Shown piece after piece: positions 26,301-37,293 of a stretch of 64,000 bases of DNA. Below the pieces are notes generated by a model. That model worked only from the letters and a program-made list of their open reading frames with translations. It had not been told where the DNA came from and made no database searches. Within the stretch, counting starts at the first letter, position 1. Every line of letters begins with the position of its first letter. The translations under genes were made by a program, and so were the position numbers. The stretch is from Hyalella azteca (lineage: Eukaryota; Arthropoda; Malacostraca; Amphipoda; Hyalellidae), in assembly GCF_000764305.2 (NCBI RefSeq), contig NW_025935144.1:186001-250000 (forward strand), read 5' to 3'.

Positions 26301-29300
26301 CTGCTGTTTATCTCCATAAAGGCATGTGATTATGTTTCAAAACCCACTAAGGTTATATTTTGCTAAAAATAGAATTTAAAATAGAAAAGTAACATTATTA
26401 ATAAACAAAAAATGTCAATTATCAGGCATAAAATTTGTCGAGACTAACCTACAACAAATGTAATATACCAGACCGTGTGCTAATACTTTACTTTTACATT
26501 CCCATTCCCCATTCCCCATTCTCACAAATTAAAAATGTATCGGAGATTCCAGTTTTCACCCTAGAGTTTTGAATATTTTATAAACAAATATAAATAAATA
26601 AAGTGTTGAAATGCTTAACCGAATGAATGCACGTCACGATAACACACGTTAAATGGGCATCAAAATTATCTGTATTACTGTAAAATGCACGACACATTGC
26701 ACTCTACCATCAAACATCTTAAATAATATCACAAAGTTCTAATTAGCGTTTGAATATGACCTCAAAGTTTAATAAACAAAGCGTTTTGTGGTCGAGGCTG
26801 AAACGAAAAATATTAAAAAGCAAATTTTCGTAATCGATCAACGCTAAACTTGATACTTTACTATTTATAAATAATGTTTTAGAAAATATAGTATGCATTA
26901 TGATATTTATTATTCCTTAGTACTCTACAGTCCTTATCAAGGAGAGCACTTTACATCCAGGCTAACTTATGATAATTATTGCCGTAACAGTAAATGGCTT
27001 TAAAAAAGTTTAAGTGTGTGAAGAAAATGAAGACTTTCTAATTTCCTTAAAGCGCAATGTCACTGCCATCGAAGGCGACAAATTCACTATTAATTAACTA
27101 TAGAATTTGTGCCAAAAAAAGTTTCAATAGAAATTCACGGAACAGCGATCCATCAAAATATTTGCATTTTAAGCTACATCCTTCCTAGAGAATCTGCGTT
27201 TTTAGGCAAAAAATCCGTGGTATGATCTTCAATGGAGTTGATGGATACAGGCATTTTTTTTAAACTCATCCATCGTGCCAAACTTCTTTGATATGCTGAA
27301 ATAATTGTGTGAAAGAAAGGGTTTAAATTTCGTAACACAATTAAGACTGAATTCTTCACAGCAGTCCACTAATCCTACAATCACTCAATGTTCTTCCACA
27401 GCCCATCATTCAAAACATTTTACTTTCAGAAAATAATCATTGTTCCGCGATTTTTTGACAGTTCAATTGACGTTGTTTCAAAGCACTTTCCCTCATGAAT
27501 GTCCTTTCATTTTGCGTCTGTAGCCTGCAGCAGCACTGTGAAGGAGAACATGTAGCATAGTTAACTTTTCCTTGCTTGAGGCTATGCGCCGCCAACGCAA
27601 TACGAGCCGAGACAAGTAAGGCTCTTAAGAATTCAGCAATGAACTCGAAAGAGCTACTCTAGGCACCAGCCATTCTAGACCACCAGCGCGTCTTCAAAGG
27701 GGACTAAGACCTCTCCGAGGCTCTATGAAAAGTTTTCATGTGAGCTACAAACATGTGTAACTGTCGTCAAAACATCCCTCTCTTTAGAAATGCTGGGAAG
27801 ACATCATGGAGGCAACGACTATTATTCTACGATTGTCATGGCTCCTGGAATGTGACCGAATGCATCGGAATTATAATGCATATTGTTTCCCTTGTGACGG
27901 ATGCGGTGAACTAAGAAACGGTATTTTTTATATCCAGCCAAGTCTTCTCGCTTGGCTCCCTGGAAACTTCTCTTTGCACTTCAATTTTTATGAAGTTAGC
28001 GGTTGAAAAAAGCAATTAGTAAGTAGTAATTAGCCAAACAATTTTTAAAAAGACCTTTACCCCAAGACGAAGGTAAATTATGTCCATTAAATAATAAATC
28101 GGAGCTTAAATTTGCTTTGGTATCGAAATATTCCTCAAGGACAAAAAGTATCAGCCTAGGAGCGAACAGAGGTGCAGGCAAATAGATGGAAATAAGCATC
28201 GGGTGGACGTAAACTGTTCCATAAACAATGCCTAAATCTCTCCTCTGCTGGCTCAATGCCCGCTCAAGTCTTAACGGCTTACCAAAAATGCTCGTCGTGG
28301 CAGCAGCGAAGGAGCCTTCAGCGTGCGAGAGCCTCCGTGAATATTTCCCTCTTGCTAACATTGAACTCAAAAATCGTGTGACATAAATCGTCATACTATA
28401 TATTTGCATTAAATTTAAACAACGTAAAAATATTATCATTACTGAGTGAACTGCAGAAAGCTGAGCTAATCACAACAAGACACCATCGATATTTTTCTAC
28501 CTACTATTTGATTAAGAATTATTTCAGGAAAGTTTTCACACACTCTATATTATTTGGCATAGATCTCTAAATACAGTGCAATTTTTTCGTTGAACTCAGG
28601 AGAACCTGATGAAATTCGATTTGCTTCTGCTGTGCACTCAAGCTCTGCAGGTTTTAATGACTGCCCTGTAATGTTATTAAGTTCTATTCTTTAATTTAAT
28701 CGTGTTTGCCTATGAAATATTTCCATCCTATCTGATTGTCATTCTTCAACAAGGAATGTGGAATATTGCTGCACTTCACACAATTTCAAGAGTTTCACCA
28801 TTATTTTATGAAATGCAAGTTGTACACAAACATCACTAATTTTGTCTGCTAATGAAATGTATACACTATTGAGACATGCGAATACAAAAACGTACCATTG
28901 TACTCACAATCGTGTCACTCAACACTGTCACTCAACACTGTCACGCAACACTGTCACTCAACACTGTCACTCAACACTGTCACTCAACACTGTCACACCA
29001 CGCCCCGCGGTCACGGTGATGGAGGCGTTGGCGGTAGAGTCAGGGAAGTGTGGCAGCGTCTCAGGGTCTGGCGTGGTGGACGTTGGCTCAGGGGTTGTGG
29101 TCGGCATGTCGATGCTCGGTGCAAAGCTCCGGCCTCCACCTACTGCATTAGTATGCCATGAAATTATTTAATTATTCTACATACATTATTATTTTATTAT
29201 CCTTATTTTATTGGTATTATTATTATGATTATTATTATTATTATATTATTATTCATTATTAATATTATTATTTATATAATTATTATTATTATTATTATTA

Positions 29301-30093
29301 TTATACGCGCAAGTTATAATTTTTCAGTACCAGTCATTGCAAAATGTCAGCTATCACTAGACATGAGGCTTGGATATGAAAATACTTCTAGTTTTTTTAA
29401 ATCTGAATAGTATTATAGTGGGTCCTGAGAATATACAATGCTTAACAGTGCGACGAGATGTAGAAGTTCATAAAGCCTATGAAGTTTTCCGCGTCATTCC
29501 GTTAATTCCATTGAAATTATAAGCTAATTATTCGTTGGAATATAGAATATAAATAATATTAATACTTGAATAAGAGGTTATTCAACTCTCAAAAAGAGTG
29601 ACAAAAACTATAGACTTGCTGAAATTTTTAAACGTTGAGGAACTCATAATAAATTCAAGTTGAGTGTGGTCATAGAAACAGAAAAATATTAAAAACATAT
29701 TGATAGGCTGCTCCAAATATACCAATTTAAAACATAATATCAATTAGTATGTGAGTTTGTTTACAATTTGGAAGCTGCATAGGCACTAGTGCCATCCACC
29801 GCAACATGTATATTGCCACTCTAAGTCAATATTAAATACTCTTTCCCGCGAAGAAATATAATTTATCGAGGGATTATTGCGTAAACAGTGTGTACAGGAC
29901 TCCTCACGAGTCGTGTCACACGTATGTCATTTTTTAATATTCATCGAGGGATTATTGAGAAAGACATGTCTGTGACTTGAATATTATAAGATAATAATCA
30001 GCTATGTCATTTTTAATTCAGTTTGATGACAAATGCGTACTCACCGATCAATGATGCTAGCAAAAATGCAATGAGAAGGGCCTTGTTAACCAT
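22701..30093 (-). CDS. Dpr/zig-8-like two-immunoglobulin-domain cell-surface protein (multi-exon gene)
   Basis: Exons read on the minus strand are 30093-30045, 29142-about 28997, 26151-26075, 25514-25378, 24394-24205, 23844-23705 and 23359-22701. All have AG/GT borders, and phases match at every junction except 28997/26151, where an exon seems to be missing. The protein starts with a signal peptide (MVNKALLIAFLLASLIG) and a Pro/Thr-rich linker. Ig1 follows (VSWVKREDDQLHLITFG, then DAGVYVCQVS), then Ig2 (VELQCRG, then DSGNYSCSA), ending in VRVHVVEG. These strings are typical of the Dpr (defective proboscis extension response)/zig-8 family, known as neuronal recognition proteins that bind DIPs. 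The last exon has a hydrophobic stretch (GLLSVLVMWALVVVHC) expected for a GPI signal or membrane anchor, but stays open for about 180 further codons. Function here is inferred from the family; which Dpr paralogue it is cannot be told. Confidence 0.85.
23705..23844 (-). CDS. Dpr-like gene, second half of Ig domain 2
   Basis: Acceptor aactcgccag, 140 bases, phase 2 to phase 1, donor G|gtgagc. It encodes WSENEGSEGSPVVLLKI, then SKSDSGNYSCSATD with the second Ig2 cysteine, and ends AYVRVHVVEG. This is the classic end of the Dpr ectodomain. Confidence 0.9.
24205..24394 (-). CDS. Dpr-like gene, first half of Ig domain 2
   Basis: Acceptor tctacgtcag, 190 bases, phase 1 to phase 2. The reading begins VPVVSIMDD and reaches GSRVELQCRGHALPP with the first Ig2 cysteine, followed by PFWSKMDAG with the Ig2 tryptophan. 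The donor AG|gttctc is weak but is the one that joins in phase to the next exon. Confidence 0.85.
25378..25514 (-). CDS. Dpr-like gene, Ig1 D-G strand exon
   Basis: Acceptor ggttaag, 137 bases, phase 2 to phase 1, donor G|gtaatt. It encodes RFSLFHDNPDSWELVI and then EEDAGVYVCQVSIHPP, carrying the second Ig1 cysteine in a canonical D-x-G-x-Y-x-C motif, and ends with the G strand IRLYVT. Confidence 0.9.
26075..26151 (-). CDS. Dpr-like gene, Ig1 C-C' strand exon
   Basis: The exon has acceptor ttgttttag and encodes VSWVKREDDQLHLITFG followed by TNTYVNSKR. The conserved Ig tryptophan is the third residue. The exon starts in phase 0 and ends in phase 2 at AG|gtctga. The match to the VSWIR..D.H.LTVG..TYT...R consensus of Dpr proteins is strong. 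Confidence 0.85.
26152..28916. other. Large intron of the Dpr-like gene
   Basis: An exon bearing the first Ig1 cysteine is expected here. The only phase-compatible candidate seen by eye is 26717-26679 (minus, reading DGRVQCVVHFT), which gives too short a Cys-Trp spacing. The 147-codon minus frame at 27996-28439 is unrecognised. Confidence 0.45.
28917..28995. repeat. 13-bp minisatellite at the Dpr-like exon 2 border
   Basis: Six to seven units of tgtcactcaacac, running directly into the 3' end of exon 2 of the minus-strand Dpr-like gene. Confidence 0.93.
28997..29142 (-). CDS. Dpr-like gene, linker exon leading into Ig domain 1
   Basis: The acceptor is ctaatgcag. The exon continues the phase-1 codon from exon 1 and encodes a low-complexity Pro/Thr/Glu linker followed by LPHFPDSTANASITVTAGRG, which matches the A-strand start of Dpr Ig1. 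The donor is uncertain: GGT|gtgaca at 28997 would keep phase 0 for the next recognised exon. The sequence immediately downstream is a 13-bp minisatellite (28917-28995), so the real splice site or the following coding bases may have been altered by the repeat. Confidence 0.65.
29165..29308. repeat. ATT/TAT microsatellite
   Basis: Interrupted run of tta/att trinucleotides within the first long intron of the Dpr-like gene. Confidence 0.9.
30045..30093 (-). CDS. Dpr-like gene, first coding exon (signal peptide)
   Basis: ATG at 30093 (reverse strand) opens 16 codons, almost all hydrophobic after a lysine, forming an N-terminal signal peptide. The exon ends in phase 1 at a strong donor (G|gtgagt). 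Immediately upstream, a 5' untranslated piece (30094-30137) is preceded by a good acceptor (ttattttacag), so the true first exon and promoter lie further up, beyond 30.1 kb. The start is chosen because it is the only ATG giving a secretion signal in phase with the next exon. Confidence 0.8.
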
Positions 30094-32382
30094 GGTTACT
30101 TTGAATTGAAGTTTAGTTTAAAGCGTAATCGAGTTCCCTGTAAAATAAATGCGTATTTAGTTAGAGTCATCTCTGTTGAAACTAATACCTTCTATGGAAG
30201 TATCCGCGCAAAACTCTCTTCTAGAAGCTAAACCTTTTGATATGTGACTTGAAATTCAAGGGCACTTAACAGACGGGTAAACTCTACGGTTTTCAAAACC
30301 AATATTTAATTTGCTCATAGGTTCCTACCGGACGCCCCGGAATTTTATATAATTAGCACAGAGCTTCCTTGCTCAGGTTTGCGGGACCCAAATAAACGAG
30401 CGCGTATAGAATTTTGAGATAACATCTATACAATATTGACATGAATAGTGCAATTATTATATATGAACTGACGTCTTTTCATAAGTGCATTTAAGTGTAT
30501 TCGGTATTTGGCTTACTGATTTGAGAATTTTTCTTTAATGGAAGATGAAATTTAATTTAGGTAATATCTTGATTTGTGGTGCCATTTTTTAAACACACAC
30601 ACTCACACATATAAATTTTAACGAATATGCATAAGATTTGAAGTGCAAAACGGTGATTGAAATGTGCGAATAATTTTCGGGCATAGATTTGAATCAGTTG
30701 TTGAAAGACTTCTCTCATTCTTACATATATACTTTTTTATGCTAAAGAAAGTATGCATTTACCTACGAATTTACCATAAACTCTTTCAAATATCAAAGCG
30801 ATTCGGTACAAGCTGAAATCGGTACAAATTGATTCGGTTTGTTTGAAGTGCCGATTCGGTACAAGCTGCAAACAAACTTTTAACTCCGAATGTAATACCT
30901 CGAAGCGCTGAGTCTCCCAGATATTACATTTAGACCATCATTCTGCATTTTCAAGTAGCTTTTAACAATAATGTATATTTAAAATGTATTTCAATTCATT
31001 GTAATGTAATTATTAAATTTGTTTCAGTGTTCCGGTCGTAGGTATAGTATAGATAAGATCTCAAGGGACGTAGCATTAATTCGATCTATAAGCTTCGTTG
31101 CAGCACAGAATAAAGACGTCAAATGTCGACTACAAAATACCATTGATATTCGAGAGTATTGAAGCAAGTTTGATTTTATCCAGTGAGAGACGGAAAGCAA
31201 TTATAGATTTTAATCATACAGAAGAAGTTCGGAACCGTGCAGAGTCAGCGCGGCCAAATTTACGAGCCCGTATTGAAAATTGTGTTCCATCAAATGCGTT
31301 GAGAAAAATCATCTAATTTTTACTATATTGACCTAAATTTTGTATTTTCCTTTACTAAATATACATCAATAGTGACCGTAGCCTAAAATAAAGCCATAAA
31401 AGGATTTCGATTAAGTAATACAATTATTTCTATGTCCTCGCCATCTCTTCTGAAATTTATGATATTAAAAATTTTCCATATCCTAATATTTGTTGAATTC
31501 GTTCGCTGTTATTAAGATACTGCTACAACTGCCGTTCATTGGCTGTCATGGTTTCTAGCATCACCCGCTGTTTTTATGGCAGCAACTACGAACAAAATAT
31601 ATGTTCTTCTAGTCCGCATATTTATCTTTTGCTGTTACTCACTTATGTGTCGTGGAAGTGATGTCTTGCAAGATTTTTAGATGATGGTTTTAAAACATTG
31701 CAAATGCCTCTCAAATTAATAAATAAGGATCAAACACTAAGTTTTCACGATGCCATAATAATCCCGAAAATAATAACAACATATAACGGCCATGTTATTC
31801 AAATGCAATGTTGACAATATTTACATCTATCTGTTGTTTACGAGTACTGATAAAATTATCTGAACACTTCAAGTTAGGAAAATTTATCAATATCGTTATG
31901 ACGATAGCTAATCAGGTAATATCAGGTAATAGAATTATTTCCTCAAACTCAAATGATTGATGAGGCGCTTCATTTAAGAAACAAGGCAATGGGAAAGAAA
32001 TTTACTTTTGCGATTGACTCAGGACCAGGGCAGGAAACCGCCTTGAAAAAAAAAAAACAGTAATACCAATTTACTTTCGAATGAAATCAACATCAAAACC
32101 GTGAAGCTTTCGTCGTTAAATAGGCAGTCTTTCTTGATATAATTTTCCATCAAACATTTAGACACTTCCCAAACTACCTAATTTAAATCAAAAAGCATAC
32201 ATTCTAATGTGATTTTTGTCTTGTGAAGATAGGAGCAAAGCAAACGCGTTATTCCAGCCTGTGTCGCAACTCGAAATTAGGGGAGAGAATTGCTAGTCCG
32301 AGACATTTTTTTATCGTCTGTCCTTACTCTCAATGTCGACGCAATTAGCAGCCGAATTGTGCTTGCCTAACTCAATGCTGGG

Positions 32383-32675
32383 TAATAAGAAGGGTAAGGA
32401 TGAGACTGGAAATAAGAAGGGTCGCAGCCACTGTAAAAACGTGACTGGAAATAAGACGGGTCGCAGCCACTGTAAAAACGTGACTGGAAATAAGAAGGGT
32501 CGCAGCCACTGTACGAACATGACTAGAAATAAGAAGGGTCGCAGCCACTGTAAAAACATGACTAGAAATAAAAAGGGTCGCAGCCACTGTAAAAACGTGA
32601 CTGGAAATAAGAAGGGTCGCAGCCACTGTACGAACATGACTAGAAATAAGAAGGTTCGCAGCCACTGCAATAAAA
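32383..32675. repeat. 39-bp minisatellite (7 units)
   Basis: Units of aataagaagggtcgcagcca plus ctgtaaaaacgtgactgga start at 32411 and recur every 39 bases, after a shortened first unit. Two alternating subtypes (gtaaaaacgtgactgg and gtacgaacatgactag) suggest higher-order amplification. All frames along it are repeat-driven (GNKKGRSHCKNVT and its shadows). Confidence 0.93.
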
Positions 32676-34729
32676 TTTCCTTGTAAGAGCTGTATAATTT
32701 AAAAGTGTCTCTTACAGTATTGATCGAAGATTTATCTACTAAATCAACAGGAGTTTTTTTTGCAACGGCGTAGCTTATCTACGATCTTTTAATTGTCATT
32801 TATAGTGATGACATCTGTTGGCCAGCTCATTTTGTATTAATCTGGATCTTGATGAATCTGCTGTAAATAATTTTATTATCAAAGTGCCTTCAAAATTTGT
32901 CAAGATGAGTTCATATTCAACAAAACGATAGCAACAACGATTAGATTGCATAGTATTACTTAAAACTGCGTTTACTTCTGTATATGCAAAGGTAATGTTA
33001 GAAATAGAGATGACGTTGAGCGCCGATGTTGACACGTGAATCCAGCACAAAACATGCTTTATTAGCGTTAGAATTTATTTTACAAACCAAACGCAAGCAG
33101 TCTAATTTGATCTCAATATGTTAAACACTTTTCCAGTTCAAAATTTGAAGTCAAGTTTCAGTTCAAATAAAAAAGCCTAAAAACGTAGGAAATGTTTTAA
33201 ACATATTTAAATTAGAAGTAATCGCAGATCTTAAGCTGCGTTTGTTTAACAAATTGCAACATTCAGTTGTCGATAAGAATACTTGCATCTCCTATTAATC
33301 ATGGTTGTCTAGTAACTTAAACCTTAACTTCCAGAAAAGTTGGATATCTCAGAAAAGTAATAATGAAAAGTTTATAAGAAACTTCAATGCCCGAAAAAAT
33401 GCCAAAACATCAATCAATAATTCGTTTATGTTAAAACTTATAATTTCCCATCGAAATCTGTTATTCCCTCATAAAAAGTAGGAAGTATGAAGTTTTCTTA
33501 AAGTAAAAATGATCAGATTTTCCTTTAGCTATGCGGCTGTTCAAAAATCATGCCTTTACGTCATACCTTCTGATATGGAATTCATCCTCTGTCTTGTGCG
33601 GGTATTAAAAAAAACCTAGGCGCTAGTAGATCTGGAAGGGGAAAATTCCTATATCAAATTGGCACCTGGAACCTCAATTTTCAATTTCCTACATTAAATT
33701 AATGTCGATTTAAAACTCACAGATGAAGTTTAAACGCTGGATAACGAATGAGAGTCTGAAGTTTTAACGGAAATGCGAGAAAGTTTTGAAAATATCAGAA
33801 TATATGAAGATTATAAAAATTTTCGACCCAATCATATACCCATTGTAAGTGATGAATCATTATTGCATGGGATCATTGCAGCAAAAATATGTTCATCTCT
33901 AAACCAGGCCGCTGCCTGTGACTTGTTCTCTGCTTCAGCCGTACGATGCGCAGCGAGAAAGAATTGACGATAAAATAGAAGAATATGTAAAAAAAGAGTT
34001 AACAAGGTAAAACTGAGCAGTGTTTGACTGCCCGTGTTATCAGACGACGATGACGCCACATAAATAAGTCGATTTAGAAGTTATTCATTATTGAGTGATT
34101 ATTATAATCAGGGAAACCTCCTCATGATAATTACTGAATAATCTAAAGTGACGTTACTCTCGACTAAATTAGAGTTCTTCTTGTGATACGCGGCGCACAA
34201 CTGGATAGCTCAGAGTCACTATCGTTGCCAATGGTCGGAGTGGTTTGGAGGCGAGTACATGAAAGCCTACAACGATTGGCGACTATTGCCAAAACTGACA
34301 AACTTTCATGCATAAACTCCTTAACTATTGAATTTTTTTCTAAAAATATGATATGAGTGTAATTTTCTTCCAGAGTCTCTGTGAATTAGATAAAAGAAAC
34401 TTTTTCGTCGTTAATTATGACCATTCATAATTTGAGCAGCTTTAATCTCTTGAGACTTCTTACTCTGCACAATTGTTATAGTCTTACCCTATCCGAGCCC
34501 AACAGTTAAGGAATGAAAAAACTTATCTTTGTAAATATAAGCATATCTCTTATAAGGGCATACTCCACTCGCTTAATCGCTGGAAAGCGCAACTCTCTCA
34601 GCCCTGGAAAACTGAGCAAGCTTCAGTTAGCGCTGCAAATCACAGCAAGCGCCTCGCGCATCTTTCCGACCGCGCTTCCAGGCTTTATTTTTGCCGCGAG
34701 TGAAAAGAATTTGCCGACGCCATTTGCTT

Positions 34730-35010
34730 ACTCTGTTACTCTGTTACATGCGCACGGGTCTCCATTTCTTTTGGTTGCATATGCAGTATTCCTATATGTC
34801 GTAAATAACATTATTCTGTTTCAATTACGTGGGTTTGAATATATCATGTTTTCCTATGCAGTATTCGTTAGCATCGTAGATTATATTACTCTGTCGCAGT
34901 AGCACGGGTTTCAACTTCAGCTTGTATTCCTACGCAGTATTACTTTCTGTTACATAATATTATTCTGTCGCTGTCGTGTGGGTTACATTGTTTTTTTATG
35001 CAAAACTTGT
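34730..35010. repeat. Diverged 80-95-bp tandem repeat
   Basis: About four decayed units, each with attattctgt, a cacggg/gtgggtt block and ttcctatgcagtatt. The plus-strand frame 34513-34902 runs through the left half and is probably not a gene. Confidence 0.6.
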
Positions 35011-36601
35011 TAACGTTGCAAATAACATTTTACTCGGGATGTTTTCACCGTGGAAAATCGGTTCGTTAGTAGCACGGGCAGTTGTAGGGTAATAATGAAA
35101 TGCTTAAAGTCTGGAAATCAAAAAATTTTGCAACAGTCATTTCATACATTTAAAATCGATTTTTTAAATTAACCTTCAACAGGAAATTGTTAAGTTTTGT
35201 TTCAAGTTTATTGGGGAGTGATTAGTCATGCTGCTTTATTTGAGTAATCGAAAAATATAATAAATAAATAAATGCGAGTGTAATACCATCGATATTCTGC
35301 CTATAGCCGGGCTTATAAATCTTTGTTAAATTTATTTGCATTATAAAAAATATTAGTTTGTTGAACGAATGAATACTTTCATCAAATATTTTCACTTTTT
35401 CATATTTTTTTTTATTTTATAACTTGAATATATTAGTAGATTGCATTGAAACTTCATATCAAATATCAAGGCAACCCTTTTCCCCGCCGCTCCTACGATT
35501 AAATCTTATTGCCAATGCAATATTAAGTCATTAAATCGTCCCTAGTGCAATTATGAATTGAAAGTTTCCCGCGTAAATAGCGGATTTCATTCGCGGTCGT
35601 TACTGGCCAATTGCTTCGATTGCTGCTCAGTTGATTGGCATCCCAGGACGGTAATTGTTTTTCCCACATCAATCATTTTAATTCCAATTAAAAATTGCAT
35701 GTAGAAAAATGGGAAAGGTATCTAAAAGAAAGAATATCTAAAATTGCAATGCGTTTGAAAAAATCTTCAAATATTTTTTGATACGGTTAGAACATTAGAA
35801 TATTAAATATTAAGCGGTTTTTTATTTGTTGTGAATGGTATACTATGGGATAGCGTCTGAACCAAGTTTCCTACTATTGAAAAATATTTCTAATTTGAAT
35901 TTTAAATTGAATTAAGCTTGAAACTCGGTCGTAAATTTCATTCTAGGTTTGAAAAGTAAATTCTAGGTAAATTTCATTCTCGGTCGTTTGAAGTTATTTC
36001 ATTCTAGAACTTGTTTTCGTATTCAAACCAGCGAGGGAGGCATTTGCACGAATATGACTAAACTGGATCTATCACCTTCGTGTGGGATGCGAAAAGAGCA
36101 TTTTTATCGCTTCAACGAACCATAAATAACACATAAAAATTTGTTGCTCAATTTTGATATTTTTCTTTTTAATCCTTATAGTAACTCCAGCAAAACTAGT
36201 CACAACTTGGTCCACTTTCAGTCAATTTAACCAACTATGCTGATTCATTCTAACATTAAATTTAATTTGCACATTTCTACTCTTAATTAATTACAATTAC
36301 AGACAAATATCTACCAATTGAAATCAGCAGTACAGCTCGCCACCCTATAATCAAGACTTTTCATAAAATTCTTCTAAAATGAAATCCTAGAATTATGGCA
36401 TACATCTGCTACACACTTTGAATTAATTAGCACAATTCTCCATTCGGATTCAGTAGTAAGTACTGTTTCTTAACTATTTTTAACAATTCATTGAATGATG
36501 TCCTAGATGTACTATGATGAAAATATAACGAAGTTTCTGATATGTTTTTGTACATATGCTGGCCAATTCAAACTTATTCTAAATAGAATTTGAATAATCA
36601 G

Positions 36602-36626
36602 TCGAAGTGCACCGCCACGGTGCACT
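36602..36626. repeat. 11-bp perfect hairpin
   Basis: gaagtgcaccg, loop cca, cggtgcacttc: a small GC-rich stem in AT-rich DNA. Confidence 0.7.
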
Positions 36627-37285
36627 TCAGTCTCGCACAAGACACCGCAGTCGCGAGAGCAGCACCCCACCTTCCAGCAAGACGCGCTGCCGACAACTGA
36701 CTGAGTGAGGCGCAATAATCCCGTAGACCAAATTTACGCTCATGTTCGTCCGGCTAATGAAAGTTTCAACAATACCACAAATGAACCAATTACTACAGTT
36801 CTAAATACCATTGTAGGTGGAATAATGATGAATGTATAAAGTATTGTCGAAGAACCTATATACTGTAAATGTCGGAGAGTATTGACGTCAATACCTGACT
36901 GCATGTGTAATGCATTAGGTTAAGTTGCCAACAAAAAATATTTCGTACTTGAAATTTTTTTATTGTGCTCATAAGATAGTTCAAAATATTTCGAAATGTC
37001 TATAAATTTTTATGGTATCAAATCGGATTATGCATCACACATGTTAACTTCATTATTCCGTATATTCTAGATAATCCGCAAAATAATCCTAAATGGATCA
37101 TTAGAAACGCATGAATGCAGGTGAGAATCGAGCTTTCTGATTGAGTCCTTATCCAAATTTTTTTCTGAAACACTCAAAATATCATTATTTGTCTTGGCCG
37201 CCTCCGCAATATGATTAAACTTTGAGATAATGCACAGCTGAGACAACATCAACTGACGACGAGATGACATCTAACCTTTAGTTTA

Positions 37286-37293
37286 AGTGAAGG
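37286..37293. repeat. hAT target-site duplication, left copy
   Basis: agtgaagg, identical to 38401-38408. Confidence 0.9.

Larger units (their letters stand above)
30138..37285. other. AT-rich DNA between the Dpr-like and lipocalin genes
   Basis: Upstream region or long 5' intron of the Dpr-like gene. Apart from the repeats at 32383-32675 and 34730-35010, only short unrecognised frames (for example 31098-31316 plus, 33832-34059 minus) are present. Confidence 0.5.

Noticed and set aside
26679..26717. Micro-exon for the missing Dpr Ig1 cysteine strand (minus)
   Set aside because: Phase and splice sites fit and it reads RVQCVV, but the Cys-to-Trp spacing is about four residues short and no upstream strand consensus is seen. 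Kept only as a lead.
27996..28439. 147-codon minus frame inside the Dpr intron
   Set aside because: Not phase-compatible as an Ig exon and matches no family I know.
28550..28665. Minus-strand open stretch with acceptor-like start and in-frame stop (reads ISSGSPEFNEKIALYLEIY)
   Set aside because: Protein-like but only 38 codons, without a polypyrimidine tract or a recognisable family; chance is likely.
32311..32686. Frames of about 117 codons on both strands
   Set aside because: They are generated by the 39-bp repeat, whose length is a multiple of three.
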